From Isoetes taiwanensis (Eukaryota; Streptophyta; Lycopodiopsida; Isoetales; Isoetaceae): a DNA stretch of 64,000 nucleotides. The DNA is taken from NCBI GenBank assembly GCA_021234155.1, contig JAJEKV010000028.1:13348134-13412133 (forward strand). The letters are read 5' to 3'. A program made the translations under genes and the position numbers. The notes beneath the pieces are model-generated. The model was given only the letters and a program-made list of their open reading frames with translations, was not told the DNA's origin and made no database searches. Numbering within the stretch: the first letter of the stretch is position 1; the number at the start of each line of letters is the position of its first letter. This document shows, piece after piece, positions 43,258 to 54,899 of this stretch.

Positions 43258-46200
43258 ATGGGTTGTGCTAATGATGGTACACAATGCATTAGTAAGACGA
43301 TGGCAACGATGGCAGTGCCTTTGTCTTCCATGGCTCCTGCTCCCATGGTTGGTACCCCTTCTTCTCATATCAGGCCTGCAAGCCCTGCTAATGCAGCTGC
43401 TTCTGCCGCAGCGTTTCAATCTCATGATCTTTGCTCACCCAATCGAAGCTCTCAAGCATTGGAGGCTGGAGCAGGTGCTTCTAGCCTTTCTCTTGGGCTC
43501 CCTGTATCTACTGCATTCACATTTTCTGGATCTGCTCTAAATCAACACTCCTCAGTTGTTACCCCAGTGCCCTTATCTGCCCTGGCTCCACCTTCAGAGA
43601 ATGGATCAGGACTTTTGAAAGTGAAACTTACAGACATAATGCCAGAGGATGGTGCACCATCTGCGCAGTATACCAGAGCTATTGAGAACCTTGCTGCATC
43701 CCTTACAAGAGTTAACGCAGCTGTTATAGAATTAAATGCAGAAGATGCAGCCCTTTTAAGGTGTGCCTTAGAATCAGCTAAGCTTTATTTTCAGACAAGA
43801 GGGAAGACGTCTCCTCCATCCCAAACATATGCAGCAGACTGGACGAAATCTCCTGGTTATGTGGCGACTTCAAAGAAGGATATGTATTATTATCATGCAG
43901 GCAGGTTTGTGTGTTATCAAAAAAAATATTCTGTAATGCATGATGGTGCATGTGGAGATGATTGATAAACTGAGGAAATGCAAATCTGCATGTGAAATTT
44001 AGCATTCAAATCGGATGGATATGAAATTACATATGTTTCCTAATTGGTCAAGAGATCTGGTCCATAGGGACAAACCATGTGAACTGAAATGGCATCTTAT
44101 AACTATGCAAATACATGATTTTGGAGCTTGTCTTTGCTACAGTCATGATAAATGGACTGTTTTCTGGGAAGTTGTCTTAGAAACTCCAAGTTGTTCACAA
44201 TTCATCATTATGGTTATGCAGGTCCTTGTGTGCCGAAGATGACATTCCACCGCCATGCATGTCCGAAGTCTATCGTCTCTTAGGTAGAGCCTCAAGGGCT
44301 GCTTTGAGTGCCATTGCCAGAAGCCTCCGATTGCGCGGGGAGTAAGGCCACTGTCTCTTATGTAGGTTAAGTTTGGCTCATTGTACATGTTGTAATTGAA
44401 TGGGAGCTAATGATCAAAGTTAGCCATTGCATGACAGATTGCTTGGTGTTTGCTCTTAAGGAGCATTTGAAATGTCAATTTAGAACAGTCCAACATAAGC
44501 AATCATTATTCCTGCAGTACACAAGTTAGAACTGTGTCTTAGTATATGTGGTTATAAGTCTGTTGTATTGCTTTGTTATAGTCAGACTAGAAAAAATGTG
44601 TGGGGGATTCAACCATTAGACCTGTAAAGTAGGCGGGACACTTGAGTGATCTTGATAATCTGGCTTTACTTTTAAATGAATACCTTTGGATGCTGTTTTT
44701 GGCACTGTTGCAAATTAAAAAGATGGTTGTTATGCAAGTTTTACATACAGAAGTTCTGACGAAATATTCAATCTTTGCTTCTCTGCAGCGTGTTTTGCCC
44801 CTTATTAGATGACTCACCACTCTCAACAGGAGAAGCTTCATCATCTGTCTTGACTGCAACATTGTATCATGCACCAGCTCCAAAGGGAACTTATGTAGAA
44901 CCTCCCACTGCTCATGAGGTGGAAAAAGGCTTGCTTATACTGATTGCAGCTGATACACCTGGGCTGCAGGTAATTTATTTTCCTGTCGAATTTTTCAGCA
45001 GATTATACTCTCTAATCATGTTTATCTCAACAGTAGAATTTACTCCATAGTTATTTGCATCTGCAGGTTTGTGATACAAGTGGCCGTTGGTATTTGGCAG
45101 ACAGTGCTGTAGCTCCTGGAGATATAGTGCTGTTAACAGGTAGAGCATTGAGTCAAGCCACTGCAAGTCATCGTCGTCCCGGGTCTTACCGTGTGTTACC
45201 ACTTTCTTCGTCAATGCCAGGTTCTTCTGCGAGGTTTGTAATGCATTCAATTCATTCATTAGCATTATGAAAATGCGTCTTTGATTTGTCATTCCAATTA
45301 GTATAGCTATTACTATCAGGACTTCATTTTGATAGCTTTTTTCTAGTACCATCCTCCAAGGGTATTCAGTCAAGCAAGGTAGACTATAGAACTATCCTTT
45401 TTTCCGGTGCTTTGCATTCTTACGTGCTAAGGATAAATTTTGTTAGTCTTAAGATTCAGAACCTCATTGTTGCATACCTGGACACGTTGCAATGGCATGT
45501 TGCAGGACTTCTCTTGCCTTCAGACTCATGCCTCGCATAAATGCCACCATTGATTGTTCTCCACTTATAGAAGCTGGGTATGCTGTGCCTGATGGATATG
45601 AGCCCGTCACAGTTGCACAGTTTATGGATGGGTTGCAAGCTGCAGAGGCATTGGTAGGCAACCGCTGTGACAACAGTCAGGTGAGTCAAGTTCTCTAATT
45701 ATACTTGAGTTCTCTTCATTTCATGAAACATTGTGGCAAAGGTAGTTGGTGAAGTGTGACCGATCCACATGATATATGGTTCTTAAATTCTTTTGGGATT
45801 TGCTCTTTGCAGGATACGGCTGTAACAAAGTCGGAACTCAGCTTAAAATCAGTTCTTTGTGACCCTCTTACGTGAGTGTATAGCTAGCTGTTACAGAAAT
45901 TGTTATAATAAGTAACAGCTTTAATAAGAACTGTGTTATAACTTTAGAAGGAGCTGTGTAACTAAGACCATTGCATCTCCCATTTCAAGCATTAATAGTA
46001 ACAGAAAGCACTGTCCACCTTAAATTTTGGTTATGCTGGTGAAGTACGACAAAATTAAACACTCATAGATTTGAACCCGGGACTAGGCCATTGCACACTC
46101 CCACATGCTAAGTTCTTCCACACATGATGGATTTTGTAATAGGGAACAGGTATTTGGCAGGATTTCATCATTAACAAGTGGCGTTGCATTTCAAACATAT

Positions 46201-48539
46201 CAGCCATGGTGTCGTGTTCAGAAATTTGTTCCCATTTTCATCCATGATACCACTCAATCCTTATCAAAAGGGAACACAGCAGTTTTCATTAATGCTGTCA
46301 AGAAACTTGTTACTTATCATGTGACCTGATCATGACTTTATCGAAGGGGAAATGCTTGTGGAATTCAATGGCCAACCTTGTTTTCTTTCATCTTTTCAAA
46401 TTGTTGCAGCTTCTCCATTCTTGTTGCAGCTCCTCCATAATTTAAATTGTTGTTTGATACCCCTTGCACCTGCTGATAGTACATTGCTTCTTGGAAATCC
46501 TCTGTGCACTGACCGTTAGTAGGTTTTCTCTGAATCCCTACGAAAGGGAAATTAATCCATCTGATTATACTTGGAGATATTCCTAGGTCATGTTATGCAT
46601 TGTTGGCAGATTCATGTCATTTGAGTCCATGACAACGACAATTAGCTACACTGTGTTACTATTAACTGAGGGTACTTTTATGGTTATGAAGAATTTGTAG
46701 TAATTTGAATTTGTTTGTCTTTCTGCCTTGCATATCATATGCTTGACCAGTGATCTATAAAGCTGGTTGTGCACATGAGTAAATATTGGCTTTTGCACTT
46801 TCAGTGGATCTTTTTTGGAAGATGCTGTTGTTGGCCATTGTGGGCATTCTTTTGGTGGTGCAACTCTTCAAAGAGTCCTCGAATCGGTACATAATTCATC
46901 TATTTTAGATTAGATTCTTGGTTCCAAGATGGAGAGTTTATGTTGTACAATGTCTGGATGTACTTACGATAATCTTTGAGATGCTGTAGATGTTCTCAAG
47001 TCTATTGCTGGTGTCATAGGTTTCTTCTTAGCAGAGGGATGTAAAATCTATTGAATCTAATCTACAAATGAAATTAGGTTATTAAGGGCTTGGCCATAAT
47101 TCTATGAGCTATACCTGAACTTATAAATGATAAACTGTTGGCAAATAATAGACTGCTATCTCTAGCTATTGATTATCCTTTTTGCAATCTTAGTTATAGG
47201 TATTTCCCATATAATGCATATCTGCTGATGAGTATATTCATATCAGCATATATGCTGTTAGAGGCCATTTCATAGCTTTTGAGCACCTTACCTTTCTGCT
47301 GCATGCATAAAAAGGGGTGATTCTTTTAGAGGGCATTATATAAACATTATTCGATACTAAGTGTTTGTGTCAGCATAATTATTTCTCCATGCTCTTAATG
47401 ATGGTTCTTTTATATTTGAAGTCTGTTGGCTACTGATTGACTTGATGCACTTTGTTTTATTTTGCATTTTTCCAAACCTATGTTTCAGCGGGTTTGCCCA
47501 TTTTGTGGTCAAGGGGTTGAGGGCAATGCGCTGATTCCAAACCATGGTATGAGATTGCAACTACTGAAAGAATGATGAATACTTGTTCATTAGATCTGCT
47601 ATATCCAGTTGTCTGACCAAATCTACACATAGGAGCAGACTACAGGCTATCTAGATTTGAACACATCCAAGATTATAATATGTGCATGAATACGTGATCA
47701 TGTATTTTTTATATAAGTCGTCTTATGGTAATTTGTAGTTGTCATTGTTGTGCATGCTCATAATATGCGCATGAATACGTGATTATATTTCTTCAATATA
47801 AGTCATCTTATGGTAGTTCGTAGTTGTGATATGTTGCAATAATTAATCATTGTCAAATTTCTTTTCAGCACTCCGGGCAGCAGCTACTGCCTATAGGCGT
47901 GAAGATTATGAAAGGCCAGATCAGTTTGGACGAATCAAGCGGAGGAAAGAACCCAATGACTTGGGAGAAATAAGAGTTAAAAGACCACCCAACAAGGTAA
48001 TCTTATCACATTGAAAAGTTGGAATTTTCTATAGAGTAGCTTATATGCTGTCTTGTAAATCTGCTATTATAGGAAGATGCTGGGTCTCAATCAGTAGACA
48101 AAATTGCTATTCTTCGGACATTTAAAGGTGTCCAATATCCGTTTGACGTAGATGAACGGGTTATGATAAAGGTGAGTACTTACTCTATAAATTTCCATTT
48201 TACACATTATCTTGCTTATCTTATGTCATTCTGTTTATGGCAACATTAATGTGATTAATGTGTAGGGTAATAAACGAACTCCAGAGAAGTTTGTTGGCAG
48301 AGAGGCAGTGGTCACATCTTTGTGCTTGAATGGCTGGTGTGTGAAATATCTTTCTCTAATGTTTTGTATATTGTAACAGAGATGTTAACATTGCATTCCT
48401 CAGGTACTTGGTTCGTACCTTGGATACTGGAGAAAGTGTGCGGCTGCAGTATCGATCTTTGCAGAAGGTAGCAAATCACTGTAATGGTGCAACTGATCAA
48501 GGCCCCAGCCAACAACATATGCCGGTACAACATTTCTAG
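43258..48539 (+). CDS. U-box domain-containing protein 62/63-like, 12 exons
   Basis: Probable E3 ubiquitin ligase of the plant PUB62/PUB63 type, the only intact gene here. Exons: 43258-43904, 44222-44341, 44789-44969, 45067-45233, 45506-45680, 45813-45871, 46805-46886, 47489-47546, 47869-47996, 48073-48171, 48266-48336 and 48404-48539. All introns are GT-AG, and the phases join into 640 codons. The N-terminus (about 1-120) is Ala/Ser/Pro-rich. Residues 190-430 hold conserved text (MYYYHAGR, EDDIPPPCMSEVYRLLGRAS, VPDGYEPVTVAQFMDGLQAA). The U-box spans about 445-500 (CDPLTGSFLEDAVVGHCGHS, CPFCGQ, NALIPNHALRAAA). It is followed by a basic stretch (RIKRRKEP) and a C-terminal block (GNKRTPEKFVGREAVV, GWYLVRTLDTGESVRLQYRS), perhaps SH3-like. 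The start could instead be the ATG at 43,300 (ACGATGGCA, better context). No frameshift or stop is present. Confidence 0.93.
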
Positions 48540-49412
48540 AAAAGCTGGAGCATGAAGCATTTTTGGGTATATTTGTCCCATGGCTAACATGTCAAGTAAC
48601 TTCATTTTGATATCTTGTATCCTTCAAATCATTTTTTGTGTACAATTAGTAGAAGGCCAGCTGCTGGTGTTAATCTCTAGGCTTGTGTAATATTCTTGAG
48701 AATATTACAATTTTTAAGATTATTAACTTTCGCATGTTTGTGTACAATTACTACTGTACTAGAGGGTATGCTTGAGAGCTGCCTCTATGCTAGGCAGAAT
48801 ACTGGCCACCTTCGAATCTGAGATTAACAATTTCTAAAGATTTTGACTTTGCATGTTTGTCGTCTTCTCTTCTAATCTTCGTGGGTGCTTTATTTTCCTG
48901 CATTTCTCATTTGACAAGAGGCTTGATTCCCAAGGCTTCTAGATATCTGAAATTATAATAAGAGATCAGAACAAGGACTATGGAATAAAGTTTCCAAGGC
49001 CTAGCCTAGAATGCAATGCTTCTTTTTGACTATTATGTTTACAACGTTCTGCCTGTCTACTGTAGAGGCATCTCTTCCTCCGTTTCCCCCTTCTTAGAAA
49101 TAAGGGGAAGCCTTGTACAATTTGTCAATTTTTCTCGTCTTATTGTTCCAAAAGGAATGGGGATAAGGTTTCGGACGAGTAGCTGCAGAAGTCTCTGCTT
49201 TGCACAACAATTATTACTTGGATGAAGTCTAGCCACCACAAGACGTTTGCTTGCTTTATTTTCATAAAACCATGTATTGTTTGGTAAAAGTTATGGGCTG
49301 AGATGATCACAATCTAATTTATGAGATTCATATATTTGGAAGACAATTTTTAAAAGGGTAGTTTGTGTATGTCGATGGATCTTGAGAGGCACGGAGAGGC
49401 TCTTTGTCGATC
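48540..49412. other. 3' flank of the PUB62-like gene
   Basis: AT-rich DNA presumably containing the 3' UTR (short AATATT/AATAAT motifs near 48,690-48,720). No further gene seen. Confidence 0.5.
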
Positions 49413-49520
49413 TTCAATTCAACACAATTAGGCTAAGAAATTGAGGCATTTTCATACATTATTTACTTCAATTCAACACAATTAGGCTAAGAAATTGAGG
49501 CATTTTCATACATTATTTAT
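49413..49520. repeat. 54-bp perfect tandem duplication
   Basis: Two copies start TTCAATTCAACACAATTAGG and end CATACATTATTTA, with period 54. CGGAGAGG and TTCTTTGTC motifs on either side also repeat. Confidence 0.9.
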
Positions 49521-49650
49521 ATACCGGAGAGGTTCTTTGTCAATCCCACGTAATGCACCATGTTCTTGCAAACTACAATGAATATTTAGCTTGTAGCAAT
49601 TACGGTTATTGGGGAACCCATCAAACACAACTTTGACACTTACCCTAAAG

Positions 49651-50016
49651 TGTCATGTGAATAGAGAGCTGTGATGCTATGCCGTCAAGCATATGTTTGA
49701 AGCCTTTGTGCTGTAAATATCTAATGTGAATAATCTGATACATGCGAGGAACCACTTGCTTTTGTTAATTTCATTTGCACCATTCACTTTCATTGGGATT
49801 TCGTGGCTCTTGATCTGGCACAACGACCAGATCAAGTGCCATAAAGTTTTTCTAGGGAAACCCAAATGAAAGTTTCAATGATGTAAATTAAATTAACAAA
49901 AGCCAAGGGTTCAAACATGTATTAGATTATTCACATAAGATATTTATAGCACAAAGGTTTCAAACACATGATATATGCTTGACGGCATAGCATCACAGCT
50001 CTTTATTCACATGACA
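49651..50016. mobile_element. fold-back MITE-like element, about 180-bp arms
   Basis: Left-arm phrases TGTCATGTGAATAGAGAGCT, GATGCTATGCCGTCAAGCAT and TTTGTGCTGTAAATATCT reappear inverted on the right with a few substitutions and small indels. The two arms meet at the hairpin CTTGATCTGG...CCAGATCAAG near 49,813-49,840. No coding capacity, and no target duplication was clearly identified. Confidence 0.8.
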
Positions 50017-50430
50017 GTTACATAGAAATAGAAGTAAGCACCAACAACAGAAGCACACATAGACCACCCTATTCGCATTCCTTCCTCTTGCTGCAGCCCG
50101 CAATGTGAGGATCATTATGGCGCCCTATGACTTCTAGTTCTCCCAACTTCTTCAACAAAAGCGCCCTGCACAAATTGAGGTGAAAGCGCAGAGTGCCTTG
50201 CTCCAAGATGATGAAGTTGATTCCATAACTCTGCTACTTCCCCATCGCATCCTCAACTATATGCGACACAGAACAACCGTCACAAGGCAGAGCTATATGA
50301 CTGGGCTCATCTATCACACTTGTTCAGGGTCTTAATGGTATTTGTTCTTTTATATGGGGTCGAAGTCTGAGGTCCGGTCATATCCCTGGCCACCTGGAAT
50401 GAATTGGAACATGTACAGAAGACCTGTCTA
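50017..50430. other. no gene recognised
   Basis: Mixed-composition DNA leading into LINE copy B. Some of it may be decayed LINE ORF2, but no motif is readable. Confidence 0.35.
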
Positions 50431-51078
50431 GCTCAGACGCTTGTGGTAAAATCCACAATCTCCTATCATATCCTTCTGCAAGAGACATGTTTCTTACCTT
50501 TACAGCGGGCAGTATTTGGCCGCCACATTATCTACTTTCAAAAGGTAGTTGGTATGGGCAATCATCATCTCCCCAACCTGGCTTATACACTGGCCATGGG
50601 TCCGCAGCGCCGCAAATCCTGTTGGAAGGAGAGGCGAGCTCAGTGGTTCTCCGAATGGAATGTGCAAGAGCACAGATGCATACAGGTGAAAACTAAAGAG
50701 GACCACCATAACTTGCGACAATACCTCAATGATTGCTTCCTCGACAAGCTTTGAGATTCGAGTTCCTTGGAACAGGTTAAAATATCACACTGCCAACTCC
50801 CAGCCAACCCAACGCTTACACGGGGTCCACAATGCTACCTGTGTATACATCTATCATTAGTGGGCTCGAAAGGTGTGCGAGGATAGATTATGTAAGTGAG
50901 GATGAATGTCAGACACTGCAGCAATGTCCAGCATTCAATCACATTTTGAGCCCGCTTTATTGAGTTGATTCCATATAACCAATTGCTTGATGCGCTGTTG
51001 GACACAACGTCAGTGGGTTTGTTAGGATCTTTTCTCCAAGATATCATGGATGCACGCACTCAGTTATGTCCTCAAACA

Positions 51079-51121
51079 TGCCACTGAGATTAAAGTGTAA
51101 TACACTTTAATCTCAGTGGCA
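51079..51121. repeat. 43-nt perfect palindrome in LINE copy B
   Basis: 21-nt arms TGCCACTGAGATTAAAGTGT+A and the complement flank a single A (51,100). It touches the next palindrome. Confidence 0.9.
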
Positions 51122-51253
51122 AAAAACCCCTACCCCAAAGGATTTTCGAGGGAAAAACCTTGGTAGCAACAGGTATGCTGAGAGACAGTCTCTCAGCATA
51201 CCTGTTGCTACCAAGGTTTTTCCCTCGAAAATCCTTTGGGGTAGGGGTTTTTT
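51121..51253. repeat. 133-nt perfect palindrome containing two hairpin-module copies
   Basis: 66-nt arms (51,121-51,186 and 51,188-51,253) are exactly complementary around one A. The right arm is the normal LINE 3' UTR sequence with the module (GGTTTTTCCCTCGAAAATCC, TTTGGGGTAGGGGTTTTTT). The left arm is its inverted copy. The absence of any mismatch, inside an otherwise decayed LINE, points to a very recent snap-back event or an artefact. Confidence 0.9.
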
Positions 51254-51350
51254 AGTCCTAATAGTAATGCACTTGTTGCATACTTGTTTGGGGCCCATAA
51301 ACTAATTGGTCTCCCCGAATGATAGAAATCAATTCAATTCTTTGAGAAAA

Positions 51351-53085
51351 TTTTCTTTCTTTTGTTTCTACCTTTTCCACACTCCTAATCCTTCTTGCAG
51401 TCCTGCCTTTTCTGTACATGTCCACTTTAGTTTTTTGATGCATTCTTTTTTTTTTTCTTTATACTTCATTTTCTTGCTTGCGGCCAGATGTTCTTTTCCG
51501 CATTAGTTTGCAAATGTTCCTTTTTATGGATGCTCTATGCACTCTAGTTTGCATGAGTTTTTTATTAAACGAATATCCTTACCCGTCCAATTCTCTGTGC
51601 TCATTTCTATTCAATTTGATATGTTTGGTGACGTCTTACTGGTGGTGCTCCCTTCTGGCATGTTAGCATCTGTTTATGTCAAATGATTTATGCATGTTTC
51701 TCTGGTATTTAAGCTAAAAGATCTAGGATTTAAGGCCCTCATGCTAGTGGAAACTCTTTTGAAAGGCCCTATTTCTTGGAGGAGAGGCAGAGCTTCGGGC
51801 CTTTGGGTTTGGCAAGGCTTCCTAGCAGGGCTGGCCATGGCGATGGCAGGGTTCGTCCCCTACCAGAAGAAGAGGAAGTGAAAATGAAGATGTTTTTTTT
51901 TTTTTTTTTTTTTTTTAGTTCAAGGGCGAATAACAGAAGAGTTTCTACCAATGGAGTTTCTGTCTGGAATTTTCAATATTTTCTCCAGCTGGCCAAAACA
52001 CTACAGAAACGTAGAGGAGTTCTACCAAGAGGGCCTAATATGGAGTTCCTTTTGGCGTGCCAAGCTTGGGTTGGATTCACCTATGTCTACTCTAGCCATG
52101 GCAGCTATCTGTACAAGGGGTTAACTGCAGAAATTGAAGGATTTGGCCATGGTCGCTAAATGTGAATTAGTTAAACTTTTTCATATTTCCATGGATCGTT
52201 TCTCAAAAAATTAGCTTCCTATTATTTTACGCTTTCTCGATTTGTTCATTTTGCACCATTGGAAGTTGCAAATAATTTTTTGATAGAAAATTCTCTGGCC
52301 ATTGATCTAGCATAAATTAAAGGATATTAAACAAATCAATGGTCAAAAATACCCCTGCAACAAATCGTTTCATGTTGCAGAGGGTTTTCTCGCAGTGGTT
52401 GGAAATATGATTCGCGTATTGTATTATATTCAAAACCGTATTTTTAGCCAAGATTGAGCTGTTTATTTGTTTTGGAGGCCAAATTTCTATTTGAGAGCAA
52501 TGTTTAGGGTTTTTTTTGGAATTGATCCGAATAAGAAAATGAAGGTTGCGAAATTGGACAAGTTTTGGAGTGGAGACATGATGCGTCCGATCTGTTGGCA
52601 TGCCAAAAATAGCGGCCATCATCTCTTCCTGCACTGGAGCAGCAATTGTGGCATGGAGCGAATGGGTGAGGATTTTATATGCTAGTAAAGTTGCTTTTTG
52701 CTTGGGTAGATTCGTTGCTTTTTTTTTTTGGAAGTGAAGAGCCATTCAGGACGACAGCTGCGAGTTATACTATGGCTGCATACATTCCTCTAGACATTCA
52801 TGATTATGGATTAGATGTGCTTTGATGTACTATTCTAACTTGTGTGTAATGAATTGTGTTGTTGCATGACTATTTCTCACCGGTTGCTCATGTTCTTGCA
52901 GGTGACAATAACGCCAGAGTACGCATGATGGGGAACGCAAAATCATTATCATACGTGATAGCTCCCAGGACTTAGAGTCTTCAGATCAATCTGTTGTTGA
53001 ATCTGAAGAAAGAAAGAACAAAGTGGATTTGTTGCAGGCTTTGACAGATGCAGAGGAGAGGACATGTGCATAGCTGTGCAAGAAT
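51351..53085. other. no gene; poly-T run
   Basis: A T-run of about 25 lies at 51,892-51,916. Plus-strand 51,925-52,158 and minus-strand 52,317-52,745 are open for 75-140 codons, but I see no recognisable motif. They may be chance or decayed repeats. Confidence 0.4.
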
Positions 53086-53089
53086 TGCA

Positions 53090-53560
53090 CTTGGCGTTCC
53101 CTAACACATTAAACCAGATTGAGTCTAGGGAACTCTATACCCAAGTACTTGTAAGTGGGTGCTACCTCCACAATTTGCCCCTGATAAGTAAAGGAGGGAA
53201 GCCTTGGATATCACAAAGATGAGACAAGTAGTATCTTAGTCTTGGCCAAATTGATCTGCATTATGGCTCGGCAGAAAGTGTCCAGAGCATGCAAATGCAC
53301 CTCTGTTTCCTCCACCCACATCGTCAATTGTTGCTCCAGAATGCTGGCCATCAATTTTGCAAAGAGGGGGTTGACCATAATTGTTCTGTAGTTGGCAGGG
53401 CTGCTGTATCCCTTGTCTTATAGATGAAAACTACCCTCCTAGTGATCCATAGTCTGGGAAATCCTTCCTGCAATGCCTTGGTGAATAGTGCACTGAGGAT
53501 GGACACTATCGGTGCCCCTACCCATTTGAGCAGCTCTTCTTGCATTCTGTTTAAGTCAGC
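53090..53560 (-). pseudogene. LINE reverse-transcriptase fragment, internally deleted
   Basis: Minus-strand translation gives ELLKWVGAPIVSILSALFTK, EGFPRLWITRRVVFIYKTRD and, after a frameshift, YSSPANYRTIMVNPLFAKLM. Next come QINLAKTKILLVS and IVEVAPTYKYLGIEFPRLNL. These are the early fingers block and the thumb-side KTK-x-LVS / YKYLG blocks of LINE reverse transcriptases. The catalytic palm with YADD between them is missing. It may belong to the TTCTA family, since no RT has been seen attached to the 3' ends here. Confidence 0.75.
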
Positions 53561-54899
53561 TGCCTTGCCATTGGCAAGACGCTGGAGACCCTAAGAGATG
53601 TTTGCTTCTGCGATTTTCAATACTGGGTCCGTCTGTAGAGGTACCTCTGCTCGGATCCCAAGAGGATCATAGAGCTGGCGCAAATACTGTACCTCTGGTC
53701 AGGGCTGATATTTCCTGTGGGTTGTAGGGGTTTGTACAAGACCTTTCTCATAGAAAAGGCCAATGTAGAGAAATTAGAAGAAAGAGCAATATCTAGAGGT
53801 AGGAAAAAAGTTCATAATAAAAGGTTCTAAAGAAGATGTCATCCACCTGAGAATAATGGTTCTATGTTGCTATTGATTCTTAGGAAGATTCTATACAACA
53901 AAAACGAAGATCACATTGCCAATAGATGAGGAACACTCCAGCTCAAAAATCCAAACTTCGAGAAATTGTGAGGCGTTCACCAATACTTGGAGAGTATAAT
54001 AAATGCGCAAGGAATCTAGTTACTAAAGCCCATGAGGTCATACAATATAGCACAAAATAGAGGCTACAAATATCATGGTAGCACTATCTTGTCGTGCACA
54101 GAACCCAACAAAGGTCGAAGCCAAGCAAAACCAGAAACTCGAACCACCACCTTCTGAGCCAAAGAATATGATAAAAAATATGAGGGTTAGGCAAGCATTA
54201 AAAAACTCTCCATAAGAGATAAAAGGAAGTCTTAGCAATGAAATATATCCGACTTTAAGCAAAATTTTTGAAACCATTGAACTAGTTTCGATCCACAGAA
54301 TACTGCTCATTTGGGATTCACCCAATCACATTCATCAGTTGACCGGACCAATTTGCTTTAAAAACCTTGACTCGATCACAATTATGTCTTCAACTCCTGG
54401 AATGCACATAGAAATCTGTAGCCATGTCATCAAAAATACCTTCAAAATGTTTTGTAGATGCCAAGAAGCCCTAAACTATTTAAAAAGTGACAGAGGATGA
54501 TTAGAAAAGGTAAGTTTCTATATAGGAGAAGTGTTCAATGAACTCAAATGAAGTGATAATTTGAATCCAATCTCCAGTTTAGAAGCTCAAGCAGTCTGTT
54601 AAGATTGCAAGTGGCCATCAAAATCATTGCTTCAGCTTAAATATCTTCTCTACCTCTCTGATTGTAGTATGATTCCCTATAAAATTCAAACTGAGCATCC
54701 ATCATCTTCCTACTGTTTATCTCAAGGAAAAAAATAGTATATCATCTGGTATGTTGCTTTACAGAACTTTGTTGTCCAATCCATCTCAACTTATAAAACC
54801 TGTAGCCAGTTTAGAAGTCTAACTCTAACTATTCCTGTCCCATAAGTGTCACCACTGTATAACCTTACCTCCGACCACTGTATAACCTTACCTCTGGCA
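53561..54899. other. no gene recognised
   Basis: Mixed DNA between two LINE fragments. An opening at 54,038-54,325 on the minus strand has a hydrophobic segment (LTLIFFIIFFG) but no recognised domain. ACCACTGTATAACCTTACCT is doubled at 54,850-54,893. Confidence 0.4.

Larger units (their letters stand above)
50431..51350 (+). mobile_element. TTCTA-family LINE copy B with palindromic insertion
   Basis: HLPNLAYTLAMGPQRRKSCW, KERRAQWFSEWNVQEHRCIQ and LRQYLNDCFLDKL (50,570-50,750) align with the corresponding text of copy C (RLPNLALAMAMGLQRLKACW). The Cys/His end is decayed. TSVGLLGSFLQDIMDARTQL matches SVGLLGLYLQEVMDARTQL in C. The 3' UTR (hairpin module, GGGGCCCATAAACTAATTGG) ends in a degenerate CAATTC tail near 51,335-51,342. 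Two perfect palindromes interrupt the start of the 3' UTR. Confidence 0.8.

Noticed and set aside
46040-46110. tRNA-related SINE in intron 6 of the PUB62-like gene (minus-strand CCCGGGTTCAAATC)
   Set aside because: A B-box-like sequence is present, but a matching A box and a defined tail could not be established.
52317-52745. 142-codon minus-strand ORF
   Set aside because: Lys/His-rich, unmotivated text in AT-rich DNA. The opposite strand is also open. No supporting similarity.
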